Source of the DNA: Erysipelotrichales bacterium
Lineage (GTDB): Bacteria; Bacillota_I; Bacilli_A; Erysipelotrichales; Erysipelotrichaceae
NCBI GenBank assembly: GCA_910576345.1
Contig: CAJTIT010000009.1
Span: 1 to 64,000, forward strand
Length of the DNA: 64,000 nt
Reading direction: 5' to 3'
Shown here: in pieces, positions 54,804 through 63,032 of the stretch
How the letters are laid out: each line of letters opens with the position of its first letter
How positions within the stretch are numbered: position 1 is the stretch's first letter
The notes under the pieces: generated by a model
What the model saw: the letters and a program-made list of their open reading frames with translations, nothing else
The model's database searches: none
Told to the model about the DNA's origin: nothing
Position numbers and translations under genes: made by a program

Positions 54804-55229
54804 TTATAAAATTTTCCGCAGCTTTTTCCGCAGATGGTTTAACCTTGCATAAATAGCCCCCGCTGTCAGTCCAACAAGCGGGGCAATCTCCTTTGTGGAA
54901 TAGCCCTGCATTTTCAGCAGGACGATTTGCAGGGTACGCCTATCCACCGTAAGCAATGCCCGATATAGGGTTTCGTTTTCAATTTCGTCCAGTAAATCGG
55001 CAACGGTCATTACCTCCGCCTGCTTCTCCCTGTCTGCCATTCCCTCAAGGTATTCCCCGAAGTTGCTTGACCAGTGGTAAAACCGCCTGTTGGAATTGAA
55101 GTCTGCCCTGTCGTCTATGCGGATTTGCTCAATGGTGGTTTCATCAACTCCATGTTCCCGCAATATTTTTTCTTCGGCTTCTTTCCAGATACGCCATTTC
55201 CTGTCTTCACGTCCGTTGTTGTATGCCAT
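54804..55229 (-). CDS. Tn916 Orf7-like sigma-70 family regulator
   Basis: 141 residues. The C-terminal 60 residues form a sigma region-4 helix-turn-helix (V-D-R-R-T-L-Q-I-V-L-L-K-M-Q-G-Y-S-T-K-E-I-A). The N-terminal half resembles Orf7-type activators of conjugative transposons. GGAGGAAAAAGGAG precedes the ATG. The leader AATTCAGATTGGAGGAAAAA resembles that of the island 1 regulator. Confidence 0.82.
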   Translation of the reverse strand: MAYNNGREDRKWRIWKEAEEKILREHGVDETTIEQIRIDDRADFNSNRRFYHWSSNFGEYLEGMADREKQAEVMTVADLLDEIENETLYRALLTVDRRTLQIVLLKMQGYSTKEIAPLVGLTAGAIYARLNHLRKKLRKIL

Positions 55230-55256
55230 TCTCCTTTTTCCTCCAATCTGAATTGA

Positions 55257-55272
55257 GCAGGCTTCTGCCTGC
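55257..55272 (-). repeat. Hairpin in the sigma leader, inner
   Basis: GCAGGC-TTCT-GCCTGC, a 6-bp stem 28 bases before the sigma start codon. Confidence 0.55.
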
Positions 55273-55276
55273 GATG

Positions 55277-55300
55277 CTTCTTGACCTAATGGTCAAGAAG
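55277..55300 (-). repeat. Hairpin in the sigma leader, outer
   Basis: CTTCTTGACC and GGTCAAGAAG, a perfect 10-bp stem with a 4-base loop directly upstream of the inner hairpin. No T tract. Confidence 0.6.
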
Positions 55301-55393
55301 ATTGCTGTTTAACTAATGCAGATGGAAAAGGCGGTGAACGGCAGCCAACATCAGAAAAAGCCCTGCGGCGTATTCCGATAAAAATTGACAAAA

Positions 55394-55427
55394 TAAAAAC
55401 CGCAAAGGTACTGTGACCTTTACGGTT
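55394..55427 (-). terminator. Attenuator-like terminator in the sigma leader
   Basis: AACCGTAAAGGT pairs with ACCTTTGCGGTT (one G-U), followed by TTTATTTTG on the minus strand, about 165 bases before the sigma-like gene. It would stop the leader transcript before the gene unless overridden. The equivalent in island 1 is at 6055-6090. Confidence 0.65.
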
Positions 55428-55600
55428 GTAGGAAATGCAGCTTCTACCATTGGGATATTCTATTTCTGTTTTCATGGCGAGAAGCAGCCTTACATATGCA
55501 GGGATTTTTTTAACTGGCTTCCTGCCAGTCCCCGATATGCTATGTATGGATGAACATTGCGTTGTATGGACAAATAAGTAACCGCCCGAAAAAAGAACAT

Positions 55601-55704
55601 AAAAAATCTCCCCAAACTTAAAAACAGCTCTGGGGAGTGTCTGTTAAGTCTTTTCGGGCATAGCAATACCGCCCACCATACGCCGTTTTTTTATTTGGTG
55701 GGCG
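55601..55704 (-). ncRNA. Structured leader element, copy 2
   Basis: Hairpin A pairs CGCCCACCA (55670-55678) with TGGTGGGCG (55696-55704) around a loop with AAATAAAAAAACG (minus strand). Hairpin B pairs CTCCCC (55608-55613) with GGGGAG (55632-55637) and ends in ATTTTTTATGT. Same order, loop and T run as 6261-6352 in island 1, with different stem bases. The rest of 55,301-55,600 holds no gene. Confidence 0.55.
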
Positions 55705-55721
55705 TTTGGCTTAAAACCTTA

Positions 55722-55776
55722 TGAAATAAAATAGAGCCAACGAACTATGATATAAACTCACAAGTTCATCGGCTCT
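55722..55776 (-). terminator. Terminator of the KTR gene
   Basis: AGAGCC...GAAC and GTTC...GGCTCT close a large hairpin with ATTTTATTT following on the minus strand, 5 bases after the KTR stop. Confidence 0.65.
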
Positions 55777-55781
55777 GCGTC

Positions 55782-55952
55782 TTAAGCGTCTGGCTCTTTG
55801 ATGACAGTTACTTGTAACTCTTTTACATTAATCAACGTTTCCTGCTTACATTTCGGACAGTAGAGCGGATAGTTTTTCATAATCGTATCCGATCTAATTC
55901 TGTCACGAGTTTTACTACCGCAGATGGGGCAGCGTATCCATTCTAATTTCAT
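55782..55952 (-). CDS. Cysteine-rich KTR-domain protein
   Basis: 56 residues: M-K-L-E-W-I-R-C-P-I-C-G-S-K-T-R then Y-C-P-K-C-K-Q-E, a four-cysteine zinc ribbon with the K-T-R motif that names the family. Such genes lie next to resistance genes in Tn916-like elements. Its role is unknown. GAGAGGTATTTG precedes the ATG. Confidence 0.88.
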   Translation of the reverse strand: MKLEWIRCPICGSKTRDRIRSDTIMKNYPLYCPKCKQETLINVKELQVTVIKEPDA

Positions 55953-56059
55953 TTTTCAAATACCTCTCTATTATTTTCGAATAATAAGCTATTTCTCTTG
56001 TGTGATTGATTCGCATATATTTACCTATCCTTTGCATGGCTTTTTCAATTTTCAATCAT

Positions 56060-57283
56060 TCACGCTCTTGCGAAAACTGTGGTGACGGTGATGATGTCAT
56101 TATCGATTTTCGCAAAAATCTCGCCATTCATCTTGCGCATGAGCTGTCTGCAAATGTAAAGTCCCAGCCCGTTGCCGCCAATGTTTCCTGCATTTGCTCC
56201 GCGCCAAAAGCTCTCGAAAATATGCGTCAAATCGTCCTTCTCAAGCGTACAACCGCCATTCATGATTGCAATTTGGACGCATTCGTCGTCTTTGGGGAAA
56301 ATCAATTCCACACGTCTGCCATCGCCGTATTTGAGGGCATTTTCCATAATGTTTTGCATCACTTCAACGCTCCTGCTCAAATCCCCCGATAGCAGACAGT
56401 TTTTATATTTTCCGATAATAAAATCTGTTTTGATAAGTGCCAGTTTTTCCTTGTAATATCCCGCGATTTTTTCAACAAGTTCCGAAAGATAAAACTCGCC
56501 CATATTCACTTCAAAGCTGAAGAAATCTTCTCTTGAAGCCGTTATAATCTGTGAAACATAGCCCTCGATCTCCTCCGCTTTTTCGTTGATGTTTTCAGCG
56601 ATTTTGTGCTGCTTTTCCGCGTCCGAATACAAATTTTTCGACAGTGCTGCCGAGTACAATTTTATAGCGGAAAGCGGCGTTTTAATATCGTGCGAGAGCG
56701 ATAGCAGCAGTGTTTTCTTTTCTTTCTGCATTTCCAGTTCGCGCTGCTTTTGCTGTTCTATATTTTCACGGAGAATATTGATCCCCCAAAGAAATTTTCC
56801 GAAAAAACGGTTTTTCGTTTCCTTTATCGGCGCGGCGAGATTACCCTTTGAAAGCTCGTAAGGGATACCGCTCAGACGTTCAAAGGGCATAAGAATTGCA
56901 AATTTTATGTAAAGCATAACTGCGATAAACAAAATCGCCATAGTACCGAGAACTGCGTTTACAATTCCTACAAGATGTGCTTTGTTGGAATAACCATTTG
57001 CACGGTAATCGAAGCGATAAAGTTCTCCGTTTATTTCACGGATAACATAGTCGCTGTCCGTGCTGTAAAATCTTTCTCCGTATCGTTCAATATTTGTTAC
57101 ATACTCACATTCGGAAATGTCAGCAGAACCGTTCGCTTCTATTTCCAGAGCAAGACGGCTTATCTCTACGCGGTACAGTCTGCCTCCGTCGGTCTTGTCG
57201 GCAGCAAGGATCATATTCACGACAGCAAACAATAGGATCACGGCAGCCGTAGCTGCCAAGAGAATCCTGTTAAACGCTTTCAT
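56060..57283 (-). CDS. Sensor histidine kinase of island 2
   Basis: 407 residues. Membrane helices lie near 8-26 and 102-126 around an extracellular domain. A HAMP-like segment precedes the H box L-S-H-D-I-K-T-P (H198), then N in M-E-N-A-L-K-Y-G and G-G-N-G-L-G-L-Y. It overlaps its regulator gene by 14 bases. Probably senses envelope stress or a peptide and controls the transporter genes upstream. Confidence 0.92.
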   Translation of the reverse strand: MKAFNRILLAATAAVILLFAVVNMILAADKTDGGRLYRVEISRLALEIEANGSADISECEYVTNIERYGERFYSTDSDYVIREINGELYRFDYRANGYSNKAHLVGIVNAVLGTMAILFIAVMLYIKFAILMPFERLSGIPYELSKGNLAAPIKETKNRFFGKFLWGINILRENIEQQKQRELEMQKEKKTLLLSLSHDIKTPLSAIKLYSAALSKNLYSDAEKQHKIAENINEKAEEIEGYVSQIITASREDFFSFEVNMGEFYLSELVEKIAGYYKEKLALIKTDFIIGKYKNCLLSGDLSRSVEVMQNIMENALKYGDGRRVELIFPKDDECVQIAIMNGGCTLEKDDLTHIFESFWRGANAGNIGGNGLGLYICRQLMRKMNGEIFAKIDNDIITVTTVFARA

Positions 57284-57935
57284 ATTTATAACCCACCCCC
57301 CATACAGTAACTATTTTTTTAGGATTTTGGGGGGCGTCCTCTATTTTCTGCCGCAGCCATTTTATGTGTACCGTCAGTGTCTGTTGTTCTGAAAAGCTGT
57401 CGCTGCCCCAGACCTGTTCAAAAATGTATTCCTTGCTCAAAGCCCTGCCCTTATTCTCCATCAAAAGCAGAAGCAACTCAAATTCCTTCGCGGTCATTTC
57501 GAGTTCTTTTTCGTTTTTGTAAACGGCACGGCTCGCCTTATTTATGCGTATATTGCCGTCAGTAATTTCGTCAAGAGCGTATCGTCGCTTAAAAATCCCG
57601 CTTATTTTTGCGAGCATAATATCAATATCATACGGCTTTTCTATATAATCGTCTGCGCCGAGATTCAGTCCGTTCAGCTTGTCATCCTTTTCCGTTTTCG
57701 CACTTACAATCAATACGGGCGTGTTGCTCGACCTGCGGATTTTTTCCAGAACATAAAATCCATCCTTATCGGGCAGCATGATGTCAAGCACGACAAGCCT
57801 TGCGCCGTATCTTTCGTACAGCAGCAAGGCTTTTTCGGCTGTTTGAGCCGCTGATACCGTATAATTCTCCGCTCGGAGAAAGTCACACAGCAAATCAGCA
57901 AGCTCCTTATTGTCCTCAACAATAAGAATATCCAT
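57270..57935 (-). CDS. OmpR-family response regulator of island 2
   Basis: 221 residues: receiver with E-D at 7-8, phospho-aspartate in V-L-D-I-M-L-P (D51) and K in Y-I-E-K-P-Y, then a winged-helix domain. It starts one base after the ATPase stop. Part of the run permease-ATPase-regulator-kinase transcribed on the minus strand. Confidence 0.93.
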   Translation of the reverse strand: MDILIVEDNKELADLLCDFLRAENYTVSAAQTAEKALLLYERYGARLVVLDIMLPDKDGFYVLEKIRRSSNTPVLIVSAKTEKDDKLNGLNLGADDYIEKPYDIDIMLAKISGIFKRRYALDEITDGNIRINKASRAVYKNEKELEMTAKEFELLLLLMENKGRALSKEYIFEQVWGSDSFSEQQTLTVHIKWLRQKIEDAPQNPKKIVTVWGVGYKYESV

Positions 57936-57936
57936 A

Positions 57937-58695
57937 CTACCAACCTAATTCCAAAAGCCAGTTATTCAGAGCCCGCTCCCGATCTCTCATCTGCGTAGAA
58001 GCGTTGCTTAGGTCATACTCCCCCTTTATGTTCCCGTCAACAATGTACATGACCCTTGTACATTTTGCCGCGACCTTAACATCGTGAGTAACGAGCATGA
58101 TCGTTGTTCCCTCAGAATTTAATTTTACAAGTTCTTCCATTACTTCGTCGGAAGAAGTACGGTTCAAAGCCCCTGTCGGCTCATCGGCAAAAATCATTTT
58201 CGGATTGTTTATCATACTGCGGCAAATGCACGCCCGCTGAAGCTGGCCACCCGAAACCTCGTTGATGTCATTGTCGGCAATGCCAATAATGCCGAGCTTG
58301 CGCATTAAACCCTGACCACGCCGCGCCGTTTCCTTACGGGATTCATGGAGCTTTTTGGATTGCGTTGCGGGGAGTATGATATTATCCAATATGGTGAGGT
58401 TTTTCAGCATATACATTTGCTGAAAGATAAAACCCATTTCGTCAAGGCGCAGGTCTGCAAGTTCTCTTTCACCTATCCCTGCGATATTTTTCCCACAGAA
58501 ACTCACTTCTCCTGCGGTAAAATTATCCATGCCCGAAACTGCGTACAGCAGCGTGGATTTTCCAGAGCCTGACGGACCCATAACGGCAACCATTTCTCCC
58601 TCGCCAATTTTGAAATTTACATTTTTCAGTACATTATTCTGCCGCTTGTTTACGATATACGTTTTGCAAAGGTCTTTTACTTCGAGAATATTCAT
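57937..58695 (-). CDS. MacB/LolD-type ABC ATPase
   Basis: 252 residues. Walker A is G-P-S-G-S-G-K-S-T, the signature is V-S-G-G-Q-L-Q-R, and Walker B is M-I-F-A-D-E-P-T. Partner of the large FtsX permease 18 bases upstream. With the kinase and regulator this is a Bce-like or VEX-like sensing and export module. Confidence 0.93.
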   Translation of the reverse strand: MNILEVKDLCKTYIVNKRQNNVLKNVNFKIGEGEMVAVMGPSGSGKSTLLYAVSGMDNFTAGEVSFCGKNIAGIGERELADLRLDEMGFIFQQMYMLKNLTILDNIILPATQSKKLHESRKETARRGQGLMRKLGIIGIADNDINEVSGGQLQRACICRSMINNPKMIFADEPTGALNRTSSDEVMEELVKLNSEGTTIMLVTHDVKVAAKCTRVMYIVDGNIKGEYDLSNASTQMRDRERALNNWLLELGW

Positions 58696-58713
58696 AATTG
58701 ATTCTTCCTTTCA

Positions 58714-61101
58714 TTATTCAATGCTTGCCGTATCAGAGGATTTGATTTTTCTTGTGTACAAAGAGGTCAAAAACGCGCTTACGGCTGTGGCGGTAAGGAC
58801 GATAACGGGGAATACTGCGTATATCTCCACAGGGTTTTGCATATATTCTACGCCCATTTCAAGCCCCATTGTCCTAAAAATAGGGTCGAAGCAAAGCTTT
58901 GTAATGGGCATACCCAAAAGCTCCGCAAGAAGTACAGCCACCGCCACCGCAATGAAAAATCTTAACGTGTACTGTCCGTATATTTTGGCGTTCCTGATGC
59001 CTATGGCTTTCATAAGGGCGATTTCCGCCTGCTCCTTTGCGATAAAGGAACGCGCCATAAGCACAGTTATAAGTGTGGCTAAAATTACCGTAAGGACGGC
59101 GGACATTTTTTTAACCGCATCTATGGCGTCGCCAACTCCGGTAGTGTCACTTACTGTTTCACCCGCTGTTTTAACGCTTGAGAACTTAGGATAAAGCTCC
59201 TTAATCTTTTCAATCCTGCTTAATACTTCCTTATCGTCGGGGTCGTCGGTAAATTTTATCTGCGTACCGGGGGAGCCGCTTGCTGCGATATAGTTGATAT
59301 CACAGTCGGTATGAACCCTTACGGATATGCCTTGATTGACCATTGCCTGATACAGAGCGGTTATGATGAACTCCGCCGTTTCGCCCGTCGGGTAGGACAA
59401 GGTAACGGTATCGCCTATTCCCGCACCCAGCTTTTTTGCCAAAAGGGTCGTCACTGCAATTTCATTGATGTTTTGGGGAGGAGTACCCTCTAAATATTCG
59501 TACATATCCATTGTTGTTCCCGTGCCCTGAAGTATAGCTGTCTTGCTTTCCTGTTCGCCGTGTCCTATCATCGAATAAATATAATATTCTGTCATACATT
59601 CTGCGGGCATACCGTTTTCTGCAAGGGTCTGCTCCATGTCCGCAAGATATTTTTCAACCTTTTCATGTCCGTCCGCGGCCATAAACTTCATAGCCTCATC
59701 GCCGATGTCCATAACGGCGTGGCAGTCCGCCTGCCCAAAATATTTCAGCAGCTTTTCGCTTTTAAGAGACGCCGTGACATTGGAAAGCATTATCAGCAGC
59801 GACATACACAGAAAAAACGTAAGGATAATGACAGCGTAGCGTTTAGGACCGCTTACAATATCGTTTGCGGCAAGGAAAGCCGTCGTGCCAAGTCTTGATT
59901 TTCCAAGGCGCATAACACTCTTTTTGTGGAAGCGTTCCCCCGTCTGCCCGTTTCTTATAGCATCGATCGGGGACATTTTGCTCACCCTGCCCGTACAGCC
60001 GAGACAGAACAGGAGAATGACAGCCGCTACCAGAACCGCGCAGGCAGCATTGACAAAACCGTTATTGCTGATGTCTATTATAATAGACTCTGAGGAATAA
60101 TTTATAAGCATTTTTCCGAACGGGTAGCTGAGTATCAAGCCAATGCCCGCGCCGACAACGGAAATAGCAAAGTATTTTGTAAGATACAATCCCCGAATTT
60201 TTATGTTCCGTATGCCTATTGCTTTCATAACGCCTATCTCGCGGAATTCTTCAGAGAGGGTAAAGGCTATGGTGAACCGCAGTACCGCAAAGGATATGAT
60301 GATAAGAATAAGGCTCACCGCAAGGATAAGACCCATGATTATCATGTTAAAAATATAGGCTTGCCCCAGTGTATCCGTGTCACTCGCAAAGGTAAAGCTG
60401 TCGGATATATCCGCTATTTGGGACAGGGTCTTGTCAAGATTGGCGGTGTGTATGTATAAGAATTTCCCGCCGTACATATTTTTCATCGTTTCGTCGGACA
60501 TATATTCGTCAAATTCCTCGCCGTTTATGATAAACCTTTTAATGCCTATCAATTCCGTGCCGCAGACAGCATCTCTAAAGCTACCTGCAAAGGTAAATTC
60601 GTGACTTACGCCCTCTATTTCGACAGTAATTTTATCGCCCACCTTAAGTCCCATGTTTTTCGCTATGAAACGGGTAGCGTAAATTTCCCCTCTCGGTACG
60701 CTTTTAAGAATACTTTCGTCATCCAGGAAATAATTCATCCCCATATCCCTGTCACTCTGTAATCCTAATATCTGATTGGCGTTGGAATCGTTAAACGGTT
60801 CGCCGGCCCGCGTAATATTGGACTGGGACATACGGATGTACTCCTCGATACGGAACTCGTCTATCGCGGAGGCGTTTTCAAGCGTCCCGCAAATGTCCTT
60901 GTCTGAGGATTTGTTTTCGCTCATCACCCAATAATCGGGCACGTCTGCCATTTCAAAATAGCTGTCCAGCGCAGTCGTCACGGTGATGATGTTGCTCACG
61001 CCTGAGGACATGAACATCGATGCGAGTATAATAAATACCAGCAGTATCACGTTCATCGCCTTTTTGCGTTTAAGGTCTTTTTTCAGTATTTGTAAATACA
61101 T
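58714..61101 (-). CDS. FtsX-family ABC permease
   Basis: 795 residues with two FtsX domains. A membrane helix near residue 20 precedes a large external domain, followed by three helices (about 270-390), a second helix and external domain (about 420-680), and three final helices. This is the MacB-like or BceB-like exporter layout. AAAGGAG precedes the ATG at 61101; the longer upstream frame has no site. Confidence 0.92.
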   Translation of the reverse strand: MYLQILKKDLKRKKAMNVILLVFIILASMFMSSGVSNIITVTTALDSYFEMADVPDYWVMSENKSSDKDICGTLENASAIDEFRIEEYIRMSQSNITRAGEPFNDSNANQILGLQSDRDMGMNYFLDDESILKSVPRGEIYATRFIAKNMGLKVGDKITVEIEGVSHEFTFAGSFRDAVCGTELIGIKRFIINGEEFDEYMSDETMKNMYGGKFLYIHTANLDKTLSQIADISDSFTFASDTDTLGQAYIFNMIIMGLILAVSLILIIISFAVLRFTIAFTLSEEFREIGVMKAIGIRNIKIRGLYLTKYFAISVVGAGIGLILSYPFGKMLINYSSESIIIDISNNGFVNAACAVLVAAVILLFCLGCTGRVSKMSPIDAIRNGQTGERFHKKSVMRLGKSRLGTTAFLAANDIVSGPKRYAVIILTFFLCMSLLIMLSNVTASLKSEKLLKYFGQADCHAVMDIGDEAMKFMAADGHEKVEKYLADMEQTLAENGMPAECMTEYYIYSMIGHGEQESKTAILQGTGTTMDMYEYLEGTPPQNINEIAVTTLLAKKLGAGIGDTVTLSYPTGETAEFIITALYQAMVNQGISVRVHTDCDINYIAASGSPGTQIKFTDDPDDKEVLSRIEKIKELYPKFSSVKTAGETVSDTTGVGDAIDAVKKMSAVLTVILATLITVLMARSFIAKEQAEIALMKAIGIRNAKIYGQYTLRFFIAVAVAVLLAELLGMPITKLCFDPIFRTMGLEMGVEYMQNPVEIYAVFPVIVLTATAVSAFLTSLYTRKIKSSDTASIE

Positions 61102-61206
61102 TTCTGCTACTCCTTTCGCTTTGTGATTCGATTGTAGCATAGAAGTTATTAAATAATCCTTAAATCAGTTTACGGCAATCAAATTATGCGTGATGATGAA
61201 AAACGT

Positions 61207-61689
61207 TTACCCATTCCCAATGTTCATTAGCCTAATTTCTCCTATGCCGACAAATAATTTTACATAAAGATGGAAAAGCAAATCTATTTTGTCCTCGTTG
61301 AAATCTGTAAATAGCAACTTCAAAAACTGTGAATGGCGTTCTCCTATTTCTTCGGCATATTGACCTGCTTTATCGGTTAGCTCAATACGGACAGAATTAT
61401 TTCCCTCTAATAGCAAACGGACAAATCCTTTCTTTTCAAGAGTTAAAGCTAATTTTTTTATATTCTGTCTGGAACAGCCCATAAAGTTTCCGATATTTGT
61501 TAATGTTCGTGGCTCTGGACAGCAAGCTGTCATTGCAAGTAATAACCATTGCTTTAGGGATATTTCCGTTTGAAGTTTTTCACCCGCTGTCTGCATACGA
61601 TTTTGTAGTATAAAGATACTTGAAAATATCGCTTGTACTCTGTGTTCGGTATCACAGTCGTATTCTTCAAAGAGTTCATCCATTTTCAT
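61207..61689 (-). CDS. MarR-family regulator of island 2
   Basis: 160 residues. The winged helix is at about 70-110 (T-L-T-N-I-G-N-F-M-G-C-S-R-Q-N-I-K-K). The start at 61689 follows AAAGGAAAA. It stands upstream of the transporter operon on the same strand and may repress it. Confidence 0.85.
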   Translation of the reverse strand: MKMDELFEEYDCDTEHRVQAIFSSIFILQNRMQTAGEKLQTEISLKQWLLLAMTACCPEPRTLTNIGNFMGCSRQNIKKLALTLEKKGFVRLLLEGNNSVRIELTDKAGQYAEEIGERHSQFLKLLFTDFNEDKIDLLFHLYVKLFVGIGEIRLMNIGNG

Positions 61690-61842
61690 CTATTTTTCCT
61701 TTGTACTTAGTAGTAACAAGTTCCTGCCGAATAGCATAGTAACTCATTACTGCCATGTCAATATATTCAGAAAAAAATCACTATTAAATCAGATGCTTCC
61801 CGAAAAGAAAAGCGACAGAGCTTTTCCCTGTTGCCTTGCTGT

Positions 61843-62217
61843 CTATGCGTAAATGATTTCATCATATACAATCTTCCTCGCACAAGCTCTTATGTTATTC
61901 ATTTTTCCTGTCCATTCTAAGGCATTTTCAGCCTTTAGCTGTTCTGTTATGTCTTGTGTTTGCTTCATGCCCTCTATGAGCCTTTCAAAGCGTTCCTGTG
62001 CCTGCCTGTCTACATCAACAAGATAGGCGTTGAGCCTGCCGTTTGTAAAAAGATTAGTGTATGTAACCTTATGGTACTGCTTCAGATAGTTCATATGCCG
62101 CTGTCCCCATATGCCTATGGGCTGTTCTTCTTCGGCGGGTACAGACAAACACGGTATTAAATAATCGCCTTGCCTTTCGTATCTGCCGCCCAGTTCCTCA
62201 AATAATGATTTTGCCAT
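61843..62217 (-). CDS. tnpV: TnpV transposon protein
   Basis: 124 residues of the TnpV family found in Tn4451-type and gut Firmicutes elements (L-G-G-R-Y-E-R-Q-G-D-Y-L-I-P, then G-I-W-G-Q-R-H-M-N-Y-L). GGAGG lies 8 bases before the ATG. Role unknown; a marker of mobile elements. Confidence 0.85.
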   Translation of the reverse strand: MAKSLFEELGGRYERQGDYLIPCLSVPAEEEQPIGIWGQRHMNYLKQYHKVTYTNLFTNGRLNAYLVDVDRQAQERFERLIEGMKQTQDITEQLKAENALEWTGKMNNIRACARKIVYDEIIYA

Positions 62218-62220
62218 TTT

Positions 62221-62412
62221 CTATTTCCTCCAAATAAGATATTCACTCCACATTATGGTGTCTGTTGTCTTAAACACAATTTTTAGTTTTCTCCTTATCT
62301 GGTTTAACCCATCTCTTGTTTTTATAAAACAATCCAATATGTAACCATGTCTTACTTCAATATGGTGTTCTTCCATTACAATCTTTAATATCTCTGCCAT
62401 TATCCTACTCAT
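62221..62412 (-). CDS. Hypothetical element protein
   Basis: 63 residues beginning M-S-R-I-M-A-E-I-L-K-I-V-M-E-E-H-H. Its last codons carry the TnpV ribosome site, so the two may be coupled. No family is recognised and no good ribosome site is seen before it; it may be the tail of a lost longer gene at the island edge. Confidence 0.35.
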   Translation of the reverse strand: MSRIMAEILKIVMEEHHIEVRHGYILDCFIKTRDGLNQIRRKLKIVFKTTDTIMWSEYLIWRK

Positions 62413-62445
62413 ATCAGTGGAGGATAAAGTAAAAACATTCACCAA

Positions 62446-62794
62446 GACAGTAACATAGCCTATTCATGACTTCAATATCGACCATGAAATTTATATGCAA
62501 CTCGGTATATATGTTTGACCATTGATTGTAAGTATTTTTCTTACCCTCCTATATTTATACTGTTCGTTGTAGAATTCAAAATTACAAAAAAGTTGTAGAA
62601 ATCTTGCTATTTATCTCAAGCATTAGATGAAAAGTATACACAAACAATGAAAAGTTTCTTATATTGTCGTATATTTAATAATTATGAGTAAAATCAAGTT
62701 GACTCAAAACCATTTCAATACTTTCTGTGTTGAATCCATATCTACTTTATGTTAATATTGTGCAGAACAATTTTTATTCAAAGAGGTATCGATT
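62446..62794. other. Intergenic, nothing supported
   Basis: About 350 AT-rich bases at the right edge of island 2. No gene or fold was found except the promoter region of the small plus-strand gene that follows. Confidence 0.5.
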
Positions 62795-62989
62795 ATGAGC
62801 AGTTTTTTAGAGGAAACGTTTGAGAAAGGATTTCGTGAAGGCTTCGCTACCGGCTGGATGCACGCACACATTGAACATATTACAATTTTGTTGATGGTGG
62901 GCAGGTACAAAGCAAGAATTATTTCAGCTGTTACCGGATTAGCTGTGGATCAGATTATGAAAATCATCACATCAAATTTTCTCCATTGA
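62795..62989 (+). CDS. Small protein resembling a transposase/nuclease tail
   Basis: 64 residues starting M-S-S-F-L-E-E-T-F-E-K-G-F-R-E-G-F-A-T-G-W. The E-K-G...R-E-G-F pattern resembles the C-terminal repeats of Rpn/PD-(D/E)XK transposase-like proteins, but the catalytic part is missing. AAAGAGG precedes the ATG at 9 bases, and a terminator follows. It may be an independent small gene or a remnant. Confidence 0.5.
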   Translation: MSSFLEETFEKGFREGFATGWMHAHIEHITILLMVGRYKARIISAVTGLAVDQIMKIITSNFLH

Positions 62990-62994
62990 ACGAT

Positions 62995-63027
62995 AAAAAA
63001 ACCAAAGCAACAAGACTTTGGTTTTTT
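62995..63027. terminator. Bidirectional terminator before glgP
   Basis: AAAACCAAAG and CTTTGGTTTT with A and T runs on both sides. It ends the small plus-strand gene and glgP. Confidence 0.85.
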
Positions 63028-63032
63028 CATAC

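Larger units (their letters stand above)
54240..62445. mobile_element. Island 2: Tn916-like remnant with resistance-type transporter
   Basis: An approximately 8.2-kb block between the metK leader and glgP. It holds a Tn916-orf7-like sigma gene, a Cys-rich KTR gene, a kinase/regulator pair, a MacB/FtsX transporter, a MarR regulator and TnpV, with base use unlike the neighbours. No integrase, excisionase or conjugation gene is seen, so it is a fragment. Its ends are approximate. Confidence 0.65.
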
